The notes beneath the pieces were generated by a model. The model worked only from the letters and a program-made list of their open reading frames with translations, ran no database searches and was not told the origin of the DNA. Shown one piece after another: positions 1 through 9,149 of a stretch of DNA of 64,000 bases. Source of the stretch: Marinobacter salsuginis. GTDB lineage: Bacteria; Pseudomonadota; Gammaproteobacteria; Pseudomonadales; Oleiphilaceae. The position numbers and the translations under genes were made by a program. The DNA lies in the NCBI RefSeq assembly GCF_009617755.1, contig NZ_BGZH01000002.1, forward strand, positions 496,001 through 560,000, in the 5' to 3' direction. Numbering within the stretch: the stretch's first letter is position 1; every line of letters begins with the position of its first letter.

Positions 1-81
1 ACGCTCAGGCGTAAACGCAACTCGCTCCCGTAATTCAACGGGGGCCGTGCGATGATTGATTCCCAGCGTTACCAGTGCCAT
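1..81 (-). CDS. hemA: Glutamyl-tRNA reductase, N-terminal fragment (cut by window edge)
   Basis: The first 27 codons of a leftward gene lie here, from an ATG at 79-81 to the window edge. The translation [20 protein letters not shown] followed by VAFTPER is the characteristic N-terminus of HemA, including the [13 protein letters not shown] motif. HemA reduces glutamyl-tRNA to glutamate-1-semialdehyde, the first committed step of C5-pathway haem biosynthesis. It is divergent from the TPR lipoprotein/lolB/ispE operon, a common arrangement in Gammaproteobacteria. Only the start is visible, so integrity of the rest cannot be judged. Confidence 0.93.
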   Translation of the reverse strand, partial: MALVTLGINHRTAPVELRERVAFTPER

Positions 82-298
82 TTCGTGGTTTTACAACCCT
101 TTGCCGATGAGCGGTGCAGATACGCGCAATTACTGGACATTTTAACGGTCAGCGGCCTGAGCTGCCACCCGAAACCGCCATCGCTTCGGCAAGTGCGGAC
201 AGGTTGGGCAAGATCAGACGCTTATGCCATTATAGGGATTCGGCCGAGGCCGGGACCCGATCTACCTCAAGAAAGGGGCTGGAGCGTGGTTATTATTG

Positions 299-2077
299 AT
301 GCGTTTTCGACAGACCATGGGAAGTTGCATGCACAAGTCCGTACCGTTTCTGGTTACCTGCCTGCTTGGCCTCACACTGGCAGGGTGTGCCAGCCTTACC
401 GGCACTGAGGAAGCGCCTGCTCCTGGCGAAAAAGCCGCCACCGAGACGAAAACGGGGCCACAGCTGCCGGTTGAATACGCCGATTTCGAGCCCGAAACCC
501 TTTATCTGTTACTGTCTGCCGAAATTGCGGCCCAGCGCGGCCGCTACGACATTACCCTCGTTAATTACCTGAAAGCTGCCAAGCAGTCCCGCGACCAGGC
601 GGTTATCGAACGGGCCATGAGAATTGCCCAGTCCCTGAACGGCGATAACGCCCAGAAGCAGCTGGCCGAACTCTGGCTGGAAATCGATCCGGACAACCTC
701 CAGGCACATCGGATCTCTGCCATCCAGGCCGTAAAAGGAAACGACCTCCAGACCGCCATCCATCACATGGAACGGATCATGGATCAGGGGGGCGATGCTG
801 ACTTTGACAGCCTGGCGGCCATGGCCGCAAACCTGCCACCGGAACAACAGCAGGAGCTGCTGGCACTTTACAAAGAAATGTCGGGCCGCCATCCCGACAC
901 ACCGGAACTCGAATACAGCATCGCACTGCTACTAAAAGTCACGGGGCAGCCGCAGGAAGCGCTCGACAGGCTTGAACCGCTCCTGGAGGAGAATGCGAAT
1001 TTCCAGCCAGCCATCATTCTCAAGGGTGACCTGCTCTATCAGACTGGCCAGAAAAGCAGCGCCCTGGATTACCTGCTGACCAACACTCGCCGATTTCCTG
1101 CCAACCGACAGATGGGCACGCTTTACGGCCGCATGCTCATAAATGAAGGCGAATTACAGGCTGCCCAGGATGAATTTGCAAGACTGGTCAAGCGATACCC
1201 TGAAACGCCGGGCCTGCGGCTTTCCCACGCCCTGGTTGCCCTTGAGAATGGACAGACCGACCTTGCTCGGGAAGAACTGACAAAACTGGCCGAACAGGGC
1301 CATCACACCAGCGAAGCCCATTACTATCTGGGTCGCATCGAGGACCAGGCGGGCAACACCGAGCAGGCCATTGGCTACTACCAGAGCGTGGAACAGGGCA
1401 ACTACTATTTCCCGGCCCTGGCCCGCGCCAGCTCCCTGCTGGCCGAGAACGGCCGGCTCGAAGACGCCATTGACCGCATCCGCAGGCTCCGCGAAGCCAA
1501 TCCCCGGCAGGCAGAGAACTTCTGGCTGCTGGAGGTAAACCTGCTTCTGGATCAGGAACAGCAACAGGAGGCCCTGAGTACCGCCACGGAGGCCCTGGAA
1601 GAGCATCCGGACAATATTGAGATACGGTACGCTCGGGCCATGCTGTACGACGGCATTGGCCAGACTGCCGACGCCGAAGCCGACCTCAGGCAGATTATTG
1701 AGCAGGAGCCGGAAAACGCCGTGGCCCTGAATGCCCTGGGCTACATCCTGACCACCCGGACCGACAGGCTCAGGGAAGCCCGCGGCTATATCGAGAAAGC
1801 GCTCCAACTGGACCCGGATAACCCGGCCATCCTCGACAGCATGGGCTGGGTCCTCTTCCTGGAGGGCCAGATTGAACCTTCGCTCGACTACCTGTCCCGC
1901 GCCTGGGCCGCCTTCCCGGACCCCGAAGTTGCCGCCCACTACGGTGAGGCACTCTGGATGAACGGCGCCGAAGAGCAGGCCCGGATCATCTGGCAGGAAG
2001 GTCTGGAGCAGGACAGCGACCACGAAGTACTCAGGGAAACCATCGACCGGTTGACCAACGGGGGTGAGTCGGAATGA
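299..2077 (+). CDS. TPR-repeat outer-membrane lipoprotein
   Basis: A protein of about 592 residues begins with a lipoprotein signal peptide (VTCLLGLTLAGC lipobox, predicted lipidated Cys about residue 30) and then consists almost wholly of tetratricopeptide-like helical repeats. Canonical TPR signatures such as ALNALGYILTTR, ALQLDPDNPAILDSMGWVLF and EHPDNIEIRYARAML occur in the C-terminal half. The start is uncertain: ATGs at 299, 317 and 329 are in frame, and 329 (MHKSVPF, preceded by GGGAAG) gives the most typical signal peptide. The stop overlaps the lolB start (ATGA), so the genes are translationally coupled. The position between hemA and lolB suggests a scaffold in envelope biogenesis; the exact partner is unknown. 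Confidence 0.88.
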   Translation: MRFRQTMGSCMHKSVPFLVTCLLGLTLAGCASLTGTEEAPAPGEKAATETKTGPQLPVEYADFEPETLYLLLSAEIAAQRGRYDITLVNYLKAAKQSRDQAVIERAMRIAQSLNGDNAQKQLAELWLEIDPDNLQAHRISAIQAVKGNDLQTAIHHMERIMDQGGDADFDSLAAMAANLPPEQQQELLALYKEMSGRHPDTPELEYSIALLLKVTGQPQEALDRLEPLLEENANFQPAIILKGDLLYQTGQKSSALDYLLTNTRRFPANRQMGTLYGRMLINEGELQAAQDEFARLVKRYPETPGLRLSHALVALENGQTDLAREELTKLAEQGHHTSEAHYYLGRIEDQAGNTEQAIGYYQSVEQGNYYFPALARASSLLAENGRLEDAIDRIRRLREANPRQAENFWLLEVNLLLDQEQQQEALSTATEALEEHPDNIEIRYARAMLYDGIGQTADAEADLRQIIEQEPENAVALNALGYILTTRTDRLREARGYIEKALQLDPDNPAILDSMGWVLFLEGQIEPSLDYLSRAWAAFPDPEVAAHYGEALWMNGAEEQARIIWQEGLEQDSDHEVLRETIDRLTNGGESE

Positions 2078-2706
2078 GACTGGCCCGAATCCTGGCGACA
2101 CTGACAGTGCTTGCCAGCCTCGGCGCCTGCACCACGATCCAGATCGAGCCATTGCCGGAGGGCATGACCGACCAGCCTCCGGCGGGCTGGACCACTCGCG
2201 CCGCCAGTCTCGGTGAGCTCGATCACTGGAAGCTGACGGGCAAGCTGGCCGTCCGACAACCTTCCGACAGCGGCACCGCCATCATCAATCACTGGATTCA
2301 GGACGGCGAGGCCTACGACCTGGCTCTTTCCTCGTCCTTTCTCGGCATGGGCAGCACAACCCTCAAAGGCGTGCCCGGCTTTATTGAGTTGACCCTGCCA
2401 AATGGCGAAACCTACCGATCGGGCGAGCCGGAAGCACTGGTTGAGGCTGCCACGGGCTGGCAACTGCCCCTGGAGAACCTGACCTGGTGGATTCGCGGCC
2501 TGCCATCACCGGCCAGCGACTACCGTCTGCTGTTTGATGATCAGGGCACCCTCGCCATCATCCGCCAGAACGGCTGGGAGATCCGCTACGACCGCTGGCA
2601 GACCTTTCTCTCCAGCTATCCCACACTCCCCGCCCGCATTACCGCACTCAAGGAAGAAAAACGGGTTCGATTGGTGGTGAGCGACTGGCAGGAGCAGCCT
2701 GAATGA
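2074..2706 (+). CDS. lolB: Outer-membrane lipoprotein insertase LolB
   Basis: This 210-residue lipoprotein has a signal peptide ending LASLGAC. The mature part matches Lol[20 protein letters not shown] near the N-terminus, [12 protein letters not shown] in the middle and [11 protein letters not shown] further on. LolB is itself an outer-membrane lipoprotein that receives lipoproteins from periplasmic LolA and inserts them in the inner leaflet of the outer membrane. It overlaps its neighbours on both sides by ATGA junctions, in the usual lolB-ispE order. Length is as expected for the family (about 200). Confidence 0.95.
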   Translation: MRLARILATLTVLASLGACTTIQIEPLPEGMTDQPPAGWTTRAASLGELDHWKLTGKLAVRQPSDSGTAIINHWIQDGEAYDLALSSSFLGMGSTTLKGVPGFIELTLPNGETYRSGEPEALVEAATGWQLPLENLTWWIRGLPSPASDYRLLFDDQGTLAIIRQNGWEIRYDRWQTFLSSYPTLPARITALKEEKRVRLVVSDWQEQPE

Positions 2707-3566
2707 CACCCGACCTGATACTGCCATCACCAGCCAAGTTGAACCTGTTTCTGCATATTGTCGGGCGCCGGGACGACGGCTATCACGAGCTCCAGACCCT
2801 GTTCCAGTTTCTCGACTACGGTGACGATCTGAGCTTCACCCTCACGCCCGGAGAGCCCGGCACAAGGCTCGCGGAGCCCGTCCCTGGTGTTAACGACGAG
2901 GACAACCTCATCATCCGCGCGGCTCGGGCCCTTCTTGAACGGGCCCGATGCGAGCTGCCCGGAGTCACCATCGGCATTAACAAACGGCTACCCATGGGCG
3001 GCGGTCTTGGCGGCGGGAGCTCCAACGCCGCAACCACCCTGCTGGGACTCAACCATCTCTGGCGACTCGAGCTGAGCACCGATGAACTCGCAGAGATCGG
3101 CCTGAGGCTGGGCGCCGATGTTCCCGTATTTGTCCGTGGCCATGCCGCCTTCGGTGAAGGTGTTGGTGAAACACTGACCAATGCCAATCCGCCGGAAGAC
3201 TGGTTTGTTGTTCTCAAGCCTGGCTGCAACATAAACACTGGCAAGATTTTTTCCGAGCAAGGGTTGACAAGGAACACCCCGAGAATCAAAATAGCGCCCG
3301 CTTTTGAGGGAGACGCCTCGAGGTACCGAAACGACTGTGAGGATGTAGTTCGCAAACTGTATCCTGAGGTTAACCAGAGCCTGGAATGGCTTTCACAATT
3401 CGGACCTGCAAGATTAACCGGAACCGGGGCTTGCATATTTGGACGTTTCCCGACAGAATCCGCAGCCCGGATCATCTGGGAAAGCAAACCCTCCGGCGTC
3501 ACGGGGTTCGTAGCTAAAGGGGTGAACATATCACCTCTACACAAAAAGCTAACAGAGCTGAAATGA
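2703..3566 (+). CDS. ispE: 4-diphosphocytidyl-2-C-methyl-D-erythritol kinase
   Basis: This 287-residue GHMP kinase starts [20 protein letters not shown], the IspE signature with the catalytic Lys. The glycine-rich ATP loop is [14 protein letters not shown] (about residues 96-109), followed by [11 protein letters not shown]. It phosphorylates CDP-methylerythritol in the non-mevalonate isoprenoid pathway. The gene is coupled to lolB by a 4-nt overlap and is followed 19 nt later by tRNA-Gln and then prs. GC falls somewhat over the last 300 bases, but the reading frame and the C-terminal GTGACIF motif are intact. Confidence 0.96.
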   Translation: MTPDLILPSPAKLNLFLHIVGRRDDGYHELQTLFQFLDYGDDLSFTLTPGEPGTRLAEPVPGVNDEDNLIIRAARALLERARCELPGVTIGINKRLPMGGGLGGGSSNAATTLLGLNHLWRLELSTDELAEIGLRLGADVPVFVRGHAAFGEGVGETLTNANPPEDWFVVLKPGCNINTGKIFSEQGLTRNTPRIKIAPAFEGDASRYRNDCEDVVRKLYPEVNQSLEWLSQFGPARLTGTGACIFGRFPTESAARIIWESKPSGVTGFVAKGVNISPLHKKLTELK

Positions 3567-3585
3567 TGCCAAAAAAGCACGATAC

Positions 3586-3660
3586 TGGGGTGTCGCCAAG
3601 TGGTAAGGCAACGGGTTTTGATCCCGTCATGCGCAGGTTCGAATCCTGCCACCCCAGCCA
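3586..3660 (+). tRNA. tRNA-Gln (anticodon TTG)
   Basis: This is a 75-nt cloverleaf beginning TGGGGTGTCGCCAAGTGG and ending CACCCCAGCCA with the CCA encoded. The anticodon arm is ACGGG-TTTTGAT-CCCGT, giving anticodon TTG, and the T arm carries GGTTCGAATCC. It lies between ispE and prs and is probably cotranscribed with them, as in many Gammaproteobacteria. Confidence 0.97.
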
Positions 3661-3712
3661 CCTTTCTCCCGCTTCTTCTGAATCAAACGCCGATACTGAG
3701 AAGGATGCCGTC

Positions 3713-4663
3713 GTGTCCAAACTGATGATCTTCGCTGGTAACGCCAACCCTGAACTGGCTCAGGCGATTGCCCGCAAACTCCACATTCCCATGGGTCAGG
3801 CTACTGTAGGCCGTTTCAGCGACGGAGAAACCACCGTCGAGATCAATGAGAATGTCCGCGGCCATGATGTGTTCATCATCCAGCCGACCTGCTACCCCAC
3901 CAACGATAACCTGATGGAACTGATCGTGATGGCCGACGCGCTTCGCCGTGCTTCCGCTACGCGAGTCACCGCCGTTATCCCCTACTACGGATATGCGCGC
4001 CAGGATCGTCGGGTACGCTCTACCCGTGTTGCCATCAGCGCCAAGGTGGTAGCTGACATGATTTCCAGCATCGGCGTGGACCGGGTTCTTACCGTCGACC
4101 TGCACGCTGATCAGATCCAGGGCTTCTTCGATATTCCGGTGGACAACATCTATGCCACACCGGTCATGCTCGAAGACATCTTCAAGCAGCGCTTCGAGAA
4201 CTTTGTCGTGGTATCTCCTGACGTTGGCGGCGTGGTCCGTGCCCGTGCCGTGGCCAAGCGCCTGGACGACGCCGATCTCGCGATCATCGACAAGCGCCGC
4301 CCGAAAGCGAACGTTTCCCAGGTCATGCACATCATCGGTGATGTCAAAGACAAGACCTGTATTCTGGTAGACGACATCATCGACACCGCCGGCACTCTGT
4401 GCAAAGCCGCCAACGCCCTGAAAGAGCACGGCGCGGCCCGCGTGGTTGCCTACATCACCCACCCGGTTCTCTCCGGCCCGGCCATTGATAACATCAATGC
4501 CTCCCAACTGGACGAACTTGTGGTTTGTGACACCATCCCGCTGGGTGACAAAGCACATAATTGTGATAGAATCCGCGTCCTCGGAATGGCCGGGCTGCTC
4601 GCGGAGTCTATTCGCCGCGTAAGCAACGAAGAGTCCATCAGCGCCATGTTCGAGAATGCCTGA
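3713..4663 (+). CDS. prs: Ribose-phosphate pyrophosphokinase (PRPP synthase)
   Basis: The protein is 316 residues from a GTG start (GTG-TCC-AAA-CTG-ATG), giving [20 protein letters not shown], the standard Prs N-terminus. An in-frame upstream extension runs through tRNA-Gln and is not coding. Visible motifs are the Prs signature [18 protein letters not shown] and the PRPP-binding loop [18 protein letters not shown]. The enzyme transfers pyrophosphate from ATP to ribose-5-phosphate for nucleotide, His and Trp synthesis. Two tandem terminator-like hairpins follow. Confidence 0.96.
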   Translation: MSKLMIFAGNANPELAQAIARKLHIPMGQATVGRFSDGETTVEINENVRGHDVFIIQPTCYPTNDNLMELIVMADALRRASATRVTAVIPYYGYARQDRRVRSTRVAISAKVVADMISSIGVDRVLTVDLHADQIQGFFDIPVDNIYATPVMLEDIFKQRFENFVVVSPDVGGVVRARAVAKRLDDADLAIIDKRRPKANVSQVMHIIGDVKDKTCILVDDIIDTAGTLCKAANALKEHGAARVVAYITHPVLSGPAIDNINASQLDELVVCDTIPLGDKAHNCDRIRVLGMAGLLAESIRRVSNEESISAMFENA

Positions 4664-4710
4664 GTGACCTGACGGTCGTAATATCAAGGCATTACAAGCA
4701 GTTACCGGGT

Positions 4711-4740
4711 CGGGAGCCTACACAGGCTCCCGACTCTTTT
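4711..4740 (+). terminator. Rho-independent terminator after prs
   Basis: The 9-bp GC-rich stem CGGGAGCCT/AGGCTCCCG with an ACAC loop is followed by ACTCTTTT, 47 nt after the prs stop. Confidence 0.85.
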
Positions 4741-4744
4741 AGTC

Positions 4745-4765
4745 AGCCGGAAAAATCCGGCTTTT
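4745..4765 (+). terminator. Second, tandem terminator between prs and rplY
   Basis: The 7-bp stem AGCCGGA/TCCGGCT with a 4-A loop runs into TTTT, only 4 nt after the first terminator. Two terminators back to back suggest strong insulation of rplY from prs. Confidence 0.65.
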
Positions 4766-4829
4766 CAGAAACATCACCTGATCCAACGCCTGGTCGCGGG
4801 CAGTTCAGGTGACGAATGAGGTTATTACC

Positions 4830-5480
4830 ATGTCTCAGGAATTTGTTATAGAAGCATTTCCTCGCGACGATCAGGGGAGAGGTGCGAGCCGCCGCCTGCG
4901 TCGTGAGGAGCGTAAAATTCCGGCCATCATCTATGGTGGCGGAAAAGACGCTACTCCGGTTGCCATCTGGCACAACGAGCTGAAAAAGGCCCTGGAAAAC
5001 GAAGCCTTCTTCTCTCACATCCTGACCATCGAGCTCGGTGGCAAGAAAGAAAGCGTAATCCTGAAGGATCTGCAGCGTCACCCGTACAAGCCGATCCTGA
5101 CCCACGCTGACTTCCTGCGCGTTGACAAGGACCACGAGATCCACGTTAACGTACCGCTGCACTTCATCAACGAAGATACCGCACCGGCTATCAAGCTCCA
5201 CGGCGGCGTAGCGAACCACCAGATCAACGAAGTTGAAGTGATCTGTCTGCCGCAGAACCTGCCCGAGTTCATCGAAGTGGACATGACCACTGTCGAGATG
5301 GACCAGGTAGTTCACCTGAGCGACCTGAAGCTGCCGAAAGACGTCAAGATCGCCGCCCTGCTCCAGGGTGAGGATCACGACCTGCCGGTTGTGGCTATCC
5401 ACAAGCCGCGTGGCGCCAAGGTTGATGACGAAGCCGAAGACGGCGAAGAAGGCGAAGAAAGCGGCGAAGACAAGGAGTAA
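4830..5480 (+). CDS. rplY: 50S ribosomal protein L25 (CTC-type, long form)
   Basis: The 216-residue protein from ATG 4830 (GAGG 8 nt upstream) starts MSQEFVIEAFPRDDQGRGAS. It has the N-terminal L25 5S-rRNA-binding domain (about 1-95, with GRGASRRLRRE and ILKDLQRHPYKP), then the TL5/CTC C-terminal beta domain (about 100-190), and ends in a highly acidic tail rich in Glu and Asp. The longer TL5/CTC form differs from the 94-residue E. coli L25. An upstream in-frame GTG at 4809 lacks a good Shine-Dalgarno. pth follows 30 nt downstream, the usual order. Confidence 0.95.
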   Translation: MSQEFVIEAFPRDDQGRGASRRLRREERKIPAIIYGGGKDATPVAIWHNELKKALENEAFFSHILTIELGGKKESVILKDLQRHPYKPILTHADFLRVDKDHEIHVNVPLHFINEDTAPAIKLHGGVANHQINEVEVICLPQNLPEFIEVDMTTVEMDQVVHLSDLKLPKDVKIAALLQGEDHDLPVVAIHKPRGAKVDDEAEDGEEGEESGEDKE

Positions 5481-5510
5481 TCACTCCTGGCTTGAGGAGG
5501 GCAATGGCGA

Positions 5511-6098
5511 ATGGCGCAGGATATTGTCATGGTGGTTGGACTGGGAAATCCCGGCGCTGACTACGAGAATACCCGCCACAACGCCGGCGCCCTTTTCGTC
5601 GAAGCTCTGGCCCGCAGTGCGGGCCAGACGCTCCGCCCCGAAAAGAAATACCACGGGCTCTACGCCCGCATTCAATGGCAGGGCCTGGACCTGCACCTCC
5701 TGAATCCTACGACCTTCATGAATCGCAGCGGCCTGGCCATCAAGGCGCTGGCAGACTTCTTCAAGATTCAGCCCCAACAGATCCTGATTGCCCACGACGA
5801 GCTCGACCTGCCACCGGGTACCGCCAAATTGAAAAAAGGTGGTGGCCACGGCGGACATAACGGATTACGTGACACCATCGCCCACCTGGACACCAACGAT
5901 TTTCAGAGACTGCGTATCGGCATTGGCCACCCCGGCGACAGCCGCAGGGTTACAGGCTACGTACTCGGCCGCCTGGGCAAACAGGAAACCGAAGAACTGA
6001 ACGCCGTAATCGACGAAGTCATGCGGGTATTACCGGATGCAGCCAGCGGCAAACTACCAGCCGCCATGAATCGCCTGCACAGCTTCAAACCGGTATAA
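5511..6098 (+). CDS. pth: Peptidyl-tRNA hydrolase
   Basis: This 195-residue protein has the Pth signatures [20 protein letters not shown] (Asn and His of the active site) and [10 protein letters not shown], then [28 protein letters not shown]. It releases peptides from peptidyl-tRNAs that drop off the ribosome. AGGAGGG lies upstream. It sits 30 nt after rplY and is probably cotranscribed with it. Length matches the family (about 190-195). Confidence 0.96.
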   Translation: MAQDIVMVVGLGNPGADYENTRHNAGALFVEALARSAGQTLRPEKKYHGLYARIQWQGLDLHLLNPTTFMNRSGLAIKALADFFKIQPQQILIAHDELDLPPGTAKLKKGGGHGGHNGLRDTIAHLDTNDFQRLRIGIGHPGDSRRVTGYVLGRLGKQETEELNAVIDEVMRVLPDAASGKLPAAMNRLHSFKPV

Positions 6099-6099
6099 T
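6071..6099 (+). promoter_or_regulatory. Possible promoter for ychF inside the end of pth
   Basis: A perfect -10 hexamer TATAAT lies at 6094-6099, spanning the end of pth, 36 nt before the ychF ATG. The -35 region at 17-nt spacing (TCGCCT, 6071-6076) is weak, so this is tentative. Confidence 0.35.
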
Positions 6100-6134
6100 C
6101 CGCCCAAATTTTCCAGTACCAGCAGAGGCACTCC

Positions 6135-7226
6135 ATGGGATTTAACTGCGGCATCGTCGGCCTTCCCAATGTCGGCAAATCCACCCTGTTCAACGCACTG
6201 ACCAAATCGGGTATTGGCGCGGAGAACTTCCCGTTCTGCACCATCGAGCCCAACGCTGGCGTTGTCGCCATGCCTGATCCGCGCCTCAACAAGCTGGCGG
6301 AGATCGTAAAGCCGGAGCGGGTCGTGCCTACCACCATGGAATTCGTCGACATCGCCGGCCTGGTCGCAGGCGCGTCCAAGGGCGAGGGCCTGGGCAACCA
6401 GTTCCTGGCCAATATCCGCCAGACCGATGCCATCGCTCACGTGGTACGCTGCTTTGAAGACGGCAACGTCATTCATGTGGCCAACAAGGTAGACCCAGCC
6501 TCCGACATCGAGGTGATCAACACCGAACTGGCCCTGGCCGACCTGGAAACCGTCGAAAAGGCCATCAAGCGGGTTCAGCGCGTCGCCAAGAGCGGTGATA
6601 AAGAAGCCAAGGCCCAGCTGGAGATGTTCGAGAAACTGCTGCCCGTGCTCAACGAGGGTAAGCCGGTGCGCAGCATGAACCTCGACAAGGACCAGATGGC
6701 GCTGATCCGGGAGCTCTGCCTGCTGACCGTCAAACCCACCATGTACATTGCCAACGTCAGCGAAGACGGGTTTGAGAACAACCCGCATCTGGACACGGTG
6801 CGCAAGATCGCCGAGTCGGAAAATGCCGTGGTTGTGCCCATCTGTAACAAGATCGAAGCGGAAATCTCCGAACTGGAAGACGATGAAAAATCCATGTTCC
6901 TGGAGGAGATGGGCATGGAAGAGCCTGGCCTGGATCGCGTAATTCGCGGCGGCTACGGCCTGCTGGGCCTGCAGACCTACTTTACCGCCGGGGTAAAGGA
7001 AGTCCGCGCCTGGACCGTGAAAATCGGCGCCACAGCGCCCCAGGCAGCCGGTGTGATCCACACCGACTTCGAACGCGGGTTTATCCGGGCAGAAGTGGTT
7101 AGCTACGACGATTTCGTACAGTACAACGGCGAAGCCGGCGCCAAGGATGCCGGAAAATGGCGCCTGGAAGGTAAGGACTACATCGTGAAAGACGGCGACG
7201 TTATCCACTTCCGCTTCAACGTGTAA
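6135..7226 (+). CDS. ychF: Redox-regulated ribosome-binding ATPase YchF
   Basis: The 363-residue Obg-family P-loop protein starts [20 protein letters not shown] (Walker A/G1), has [20 protein letters not shown] (G3) and an NKVD motif at about 115-118, and ends with a C-terminal TGS-like domain ([13 protein letters not shown], then [13 protein letters not shown] and [11 protein letters not shown]). YchF binds ribosomes and prefers ATP over GTP because the G4 motif is altered. The classical pth-ychF adjacency is kept, with 36 nt between. AGAGG precedes the start. Confidence 0.96.
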   Translation: MGFNCGIVGLPNVGKSTLFNALTKSGIGAENFPFCTIEPNAGVVAMPDPRLNKLAEIVKPERVVPTTMEFVDIAGLVAGASKGEGLGNQFLANIRQTDAIAHVVRCFEDGNVIHVANKVDPASDIEVINTELALADLETVEKAIKRVQRVAKSGDKEAKAQLEMFEKLLPVLNEGKPVRSMNLDKDQMALIRELCLLTVKPTMYIANVSEDGFENNPHLDTVRKIAESENAVVVPICNKIEAEISELEDDEKSMFLEEMGMEEPGLDRVIRGGYGLLGLQTYFTAGVKEVRAWTVKIGATAPQAAGVIHTDFERGFIRAEVVSYDDFVQYNGEAGAKDAGKWRLEGKDYIVKDGDVIHFRFNV

Positions 7227-7253
7227 TTTTTCAGGAAAAACTGCCCCCAAGCC

Positions 7254-7290
7254 TTGACAGGAAGAGCCCATTTACTGAAAATACGCGCCT
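7254..7290 (+). promoter_or_regulatory. Stable-RNA promoter for tRNA-Met
   Basis: TTGACA (7254-7259), a 17-nt spacer and GAAAAT (7277-7282) are followed by the GC-rich discriminator ACGCGCC. A GC-rich discriminator is typical of growth-rate-controlled stable-RNA promoters. The same TACGCGCC string follows the -10 of the tRNA-Leu promoter at 30260-30296. Confidence 0.65.
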
Positions 7291-7317
7291 CGTTTGGGGC
7301 GATGCCCAAAGCGAAAT

Positions 7318-7394
7318 GGCAAGGTAGCTCAGTTGGTTAGAGCACAGCACTCATAATGCTGGGGTCGGCGGTTCGACTCCGCCCCTTGCTACCA
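7318..7394 (+). tRNA. tRNA-Met (elongator, anticodon CAT)
   Basis: This 77-nt cloverleaf runs from GGCAAGGTAGCTCAGTTGG to CCTTGCTACCA with CCA encoded. The anticodon stem-loop AGCAC-TCATAAT-GCT gives CAT. The G1-U72 acceptor pair and ordinary D and T arms fit elongator rather than initiator tRNA-Met, which would have an unpaired first position and a run of G-C pairs in the anticodon stem. Confidence 0.95.
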
Positions 7395-7402
7395 GTATTT
7401 AG

Positions 7403-7434
7403 AAAGCCCGGCTCGCGAGAGTCGGGCTTTTTTA
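7403..7434 (+). terminator. Terminator of tRNA-Met
   Basis: The stem AAAGCCCG/CGGGCTTT with a 12-nt loop and a T run (TTTTTT) begins 9 nt after the tRNA 3' end. Confidence 0.85.
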
Positions 7435-7472
7435 ATGCCTGAAAGGTCGGCAGACAACCCATCGACGCCAAG

Positions 7473-8216
7473 TCAGCCTTCCGGATCTCGCTGTCTCCCG
7501 GGGATATCCCAGGCATCATGACTCTTCTCGCCAATCAAGCGACAGGCTCGTATTGCATCCCTGAAGTCGTCCTTGAGCCGGCTATCCTTAACTTTGTGGG
7601 AAATATACATGGATAAATCTATCCAGGCGGCGGTCCGTTCATAATGTGGCCCGCCATAACCTTCGAGATAGAGATCCATCATAATCCAAGGTAGAACCAC
7701 GACATCCACACGACCGAGCCTTAGCATTTCGACCGCCTGCGCCCAATCAGAGACATGTATCACGTTAGGGCTATCGCCTTTTAAAAGATCCAGACCAGCA
7801 AATTTTCGGACAAATCCGAACCTGAGCCCTGTCATACTCTCCAAAGGCGGGAAATCCTGAACCATGAGATACACGTATTCCAACCGGAACAACGGGCCGC
7901 CAAAGTCCGCATACTGGTCCCTTTCTACCGTTTGAATTAAAGGCAATCCAACCGAAATACCACCCTTCTCCAGCTGTCGAAGTATCTGGGCCAGTGGCAT
8001 GTTAACGAATCTGAAATCCCCATCTACGCGGCTAAAAACGCACCGGTAATAAGGTGCAAAACGACCCACGAGCCTTCCATCTTTTACGGTAATTTCACGT
8101 TCTATATCGGCAAAGACGCCAACAATATGGTGGCGTTTTGAATCGGCAGACAGGGATAGAGAGAACAACAGAAGCCATAGGAAATTCAGAAGCTTGGGCC
8201 ATCCGAGCCTTTGCAT
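7473..8216 (-). CDS. Periplasmic solute-binding-like protein (SBP_bac_3 type), paralogue A
   Basis: This 247-residue protein has an N-terminal signal peptide (LLNFLWLLLFSLSLSADS). The rest resembles the small extracellular solute-binding family 3 proteins found without transporter genes: a VGVF...V-DG-LVGRFAPYYRCVF first lobe, GGISVGLPLIQTVERDQYADFGGPLF, and VIHVSDWAQAVEMLRLGRVDVVVLPW in the second lobe. No permease or ATPase gene is adjacent, so it may be a sensor or an orphan binding protein. It is clearly paralogous to the next gene, of identical length and colinear throughout. A GGGGGTGA ribosome-binding site precedes the ATG. Ligand unknown. Confidence 0.75.
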   Translation of the reverse strand: MQRLGWPKLLNFLWLLLFSLSLSADSKRHHIVGVFADIEREITVKDGRLVGRFAPYYRCVFSRVDGDFRFVNMPLAQILRQLEKGGISVGLPLIQTVERDQYADFGGPLFRLEYVYLMVQDFPPLESMTGLRFGFVRKFAGLDLLKGDSPNVIHVSDWAQAVEMLRLGRVDVVVLPWIMMDLYLEGYGGPHYERTAAWIDLSMYISHKVKDSRLKDDFRDAIRACRLIGEKSHDAWDIPGRQRDPEG

Positions 8217-8364
8217 GCTTCACCCCCAATCGTGCGAATACATTGCACACTCTCTAAAGCATTCAAGCCAACAACGGTGACAGTTACCAAACCAAAGCTT
8301 TAAACGCTCTTTTCATAGTAGCTGCCGTGTCGGCACTGCGCTCATCTATTTGACTGCATCATGG

Positions 8365-9108
8365 TCAATTTTTCAGATCCTGACGTCTGACAGGAATATC
8401 CCAGCCTCCCTGGTTCTGCTCCGCAATAAACCGGCATTTTCTGATTGCCTTGCGAAGATCTTCCGTCAAATCACTATCGTCCAATCGATGTGAAATATAC
8501 ATAGAGAGGTCCACCCAGGCGGCGGTCCTATCGAAGTATGGCTTGTCATACCCCTTCATATAGGTGTCGATGAGAACCCAGGGGAGAACAACAACATCCA
8601 CACGACCACGCTTGAGCATCTCCACGGCCTGCCCCCAGTCAGAGACATGAATCACCTGGGGATCAGCGCCTCTCAAGAGCTTGTCTCCAACGAACTGCCG
8701 GACAAAGGCGAACCTGAGGCCACTCAGACTATCGAGGGGAGGTAAATCCTGAAGCAACAGATAGACGTACTCCGTCTGGAACAGCAGCCCACCAAAATCA
8801 GCGTATTCATCCCGCTCGGCCGTCTGAACCATCGGCAAACCAGCAGAAATACCACCTTTCTCCAAGCGGTAAAGCATCTGGGCCAATGGCATTTCAACGA
8901 ATTGGAAATCGCCCTGCACTCGGCTAAAAACACACTGATAATAAGGCGCAAACCGTCCCACGAGCTCGCCATCTTCAACAGCTATTTCCCTATCGATACC
9001 TTCGAAAACCCCAATGACATGGGGGCGTTTCGAGTCAGCAAACAGGGATAGGGAAAATAAGGACAACCAAACAAACTGGATAAGTTTGGGTGAAAGAAGC
9101 CGATCCAT
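8365..9108 (-). CDS. Periplasmic solute-binding-like protein (SBP_bac_3 type), paralogue B
   Basis: This is a second 247-residue copy of the gene 148 bp downstream of it. Shared stretches include GRFAPYY-CVFSRV-GDF-FV-MPLAQ, AERDEYADFGGLLFQTEYVYLL, HVSDWGQAVEML-RGRVDVVVLPW and DRTAAWVDLSMYISH. It has a signal peptide (FVWLSLFSLSLFADS). Start at ATG 9108 is supported by GGAGG 7 nt upstream; a hairpin lies directly before that Shine-Dalgarno. By eye roughly 60 percent of residues agree between the copies. No associated transporter genes are visible; function and ligand are unknown. Confidence 0.75.
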   Translation of the reverse strand: MDRLLSPKLIQFVWLSLFSLSLFADSKRPHVIGVFEGIDREIAVEDGELVGRFAPYYQCVFSRVQGDFQFVEMPLAQMLYRLEKGGISAGLPMVQTAERDEYADFGGLLFQTEYVYLLLQDLPPLDSLSGLRFAFVRQFVGDKLLRGADPQVIHVSDWGQAVEMLKRGRVDVVVLPWVLIDTYMKGYDKPYFDRTAAWVDLSMYISHRLDDSDLTEDLRKAIRKCRFIAEQNQGGWDIPVRRQDLKN

Positions 9109-9121
9109 GTTTCCACCTCCG

Positions 9122-9149
9122 AAGCACGCGGTTCCGGTACGTGCTTTTT
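9122..9149. repeat. Hairpin directly upstream of the paralogue B ribosome-binding site
   Basis: Inverted repeat AAGCACG/CGTGCTT with an 11-nt loop. On the minus strand it abuts the CGGAGG Shine-Dalgarno of the 9108 start. On the plus strand it is followed by a T run and could act as a terminator in that direction. Confidence 0.5.
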
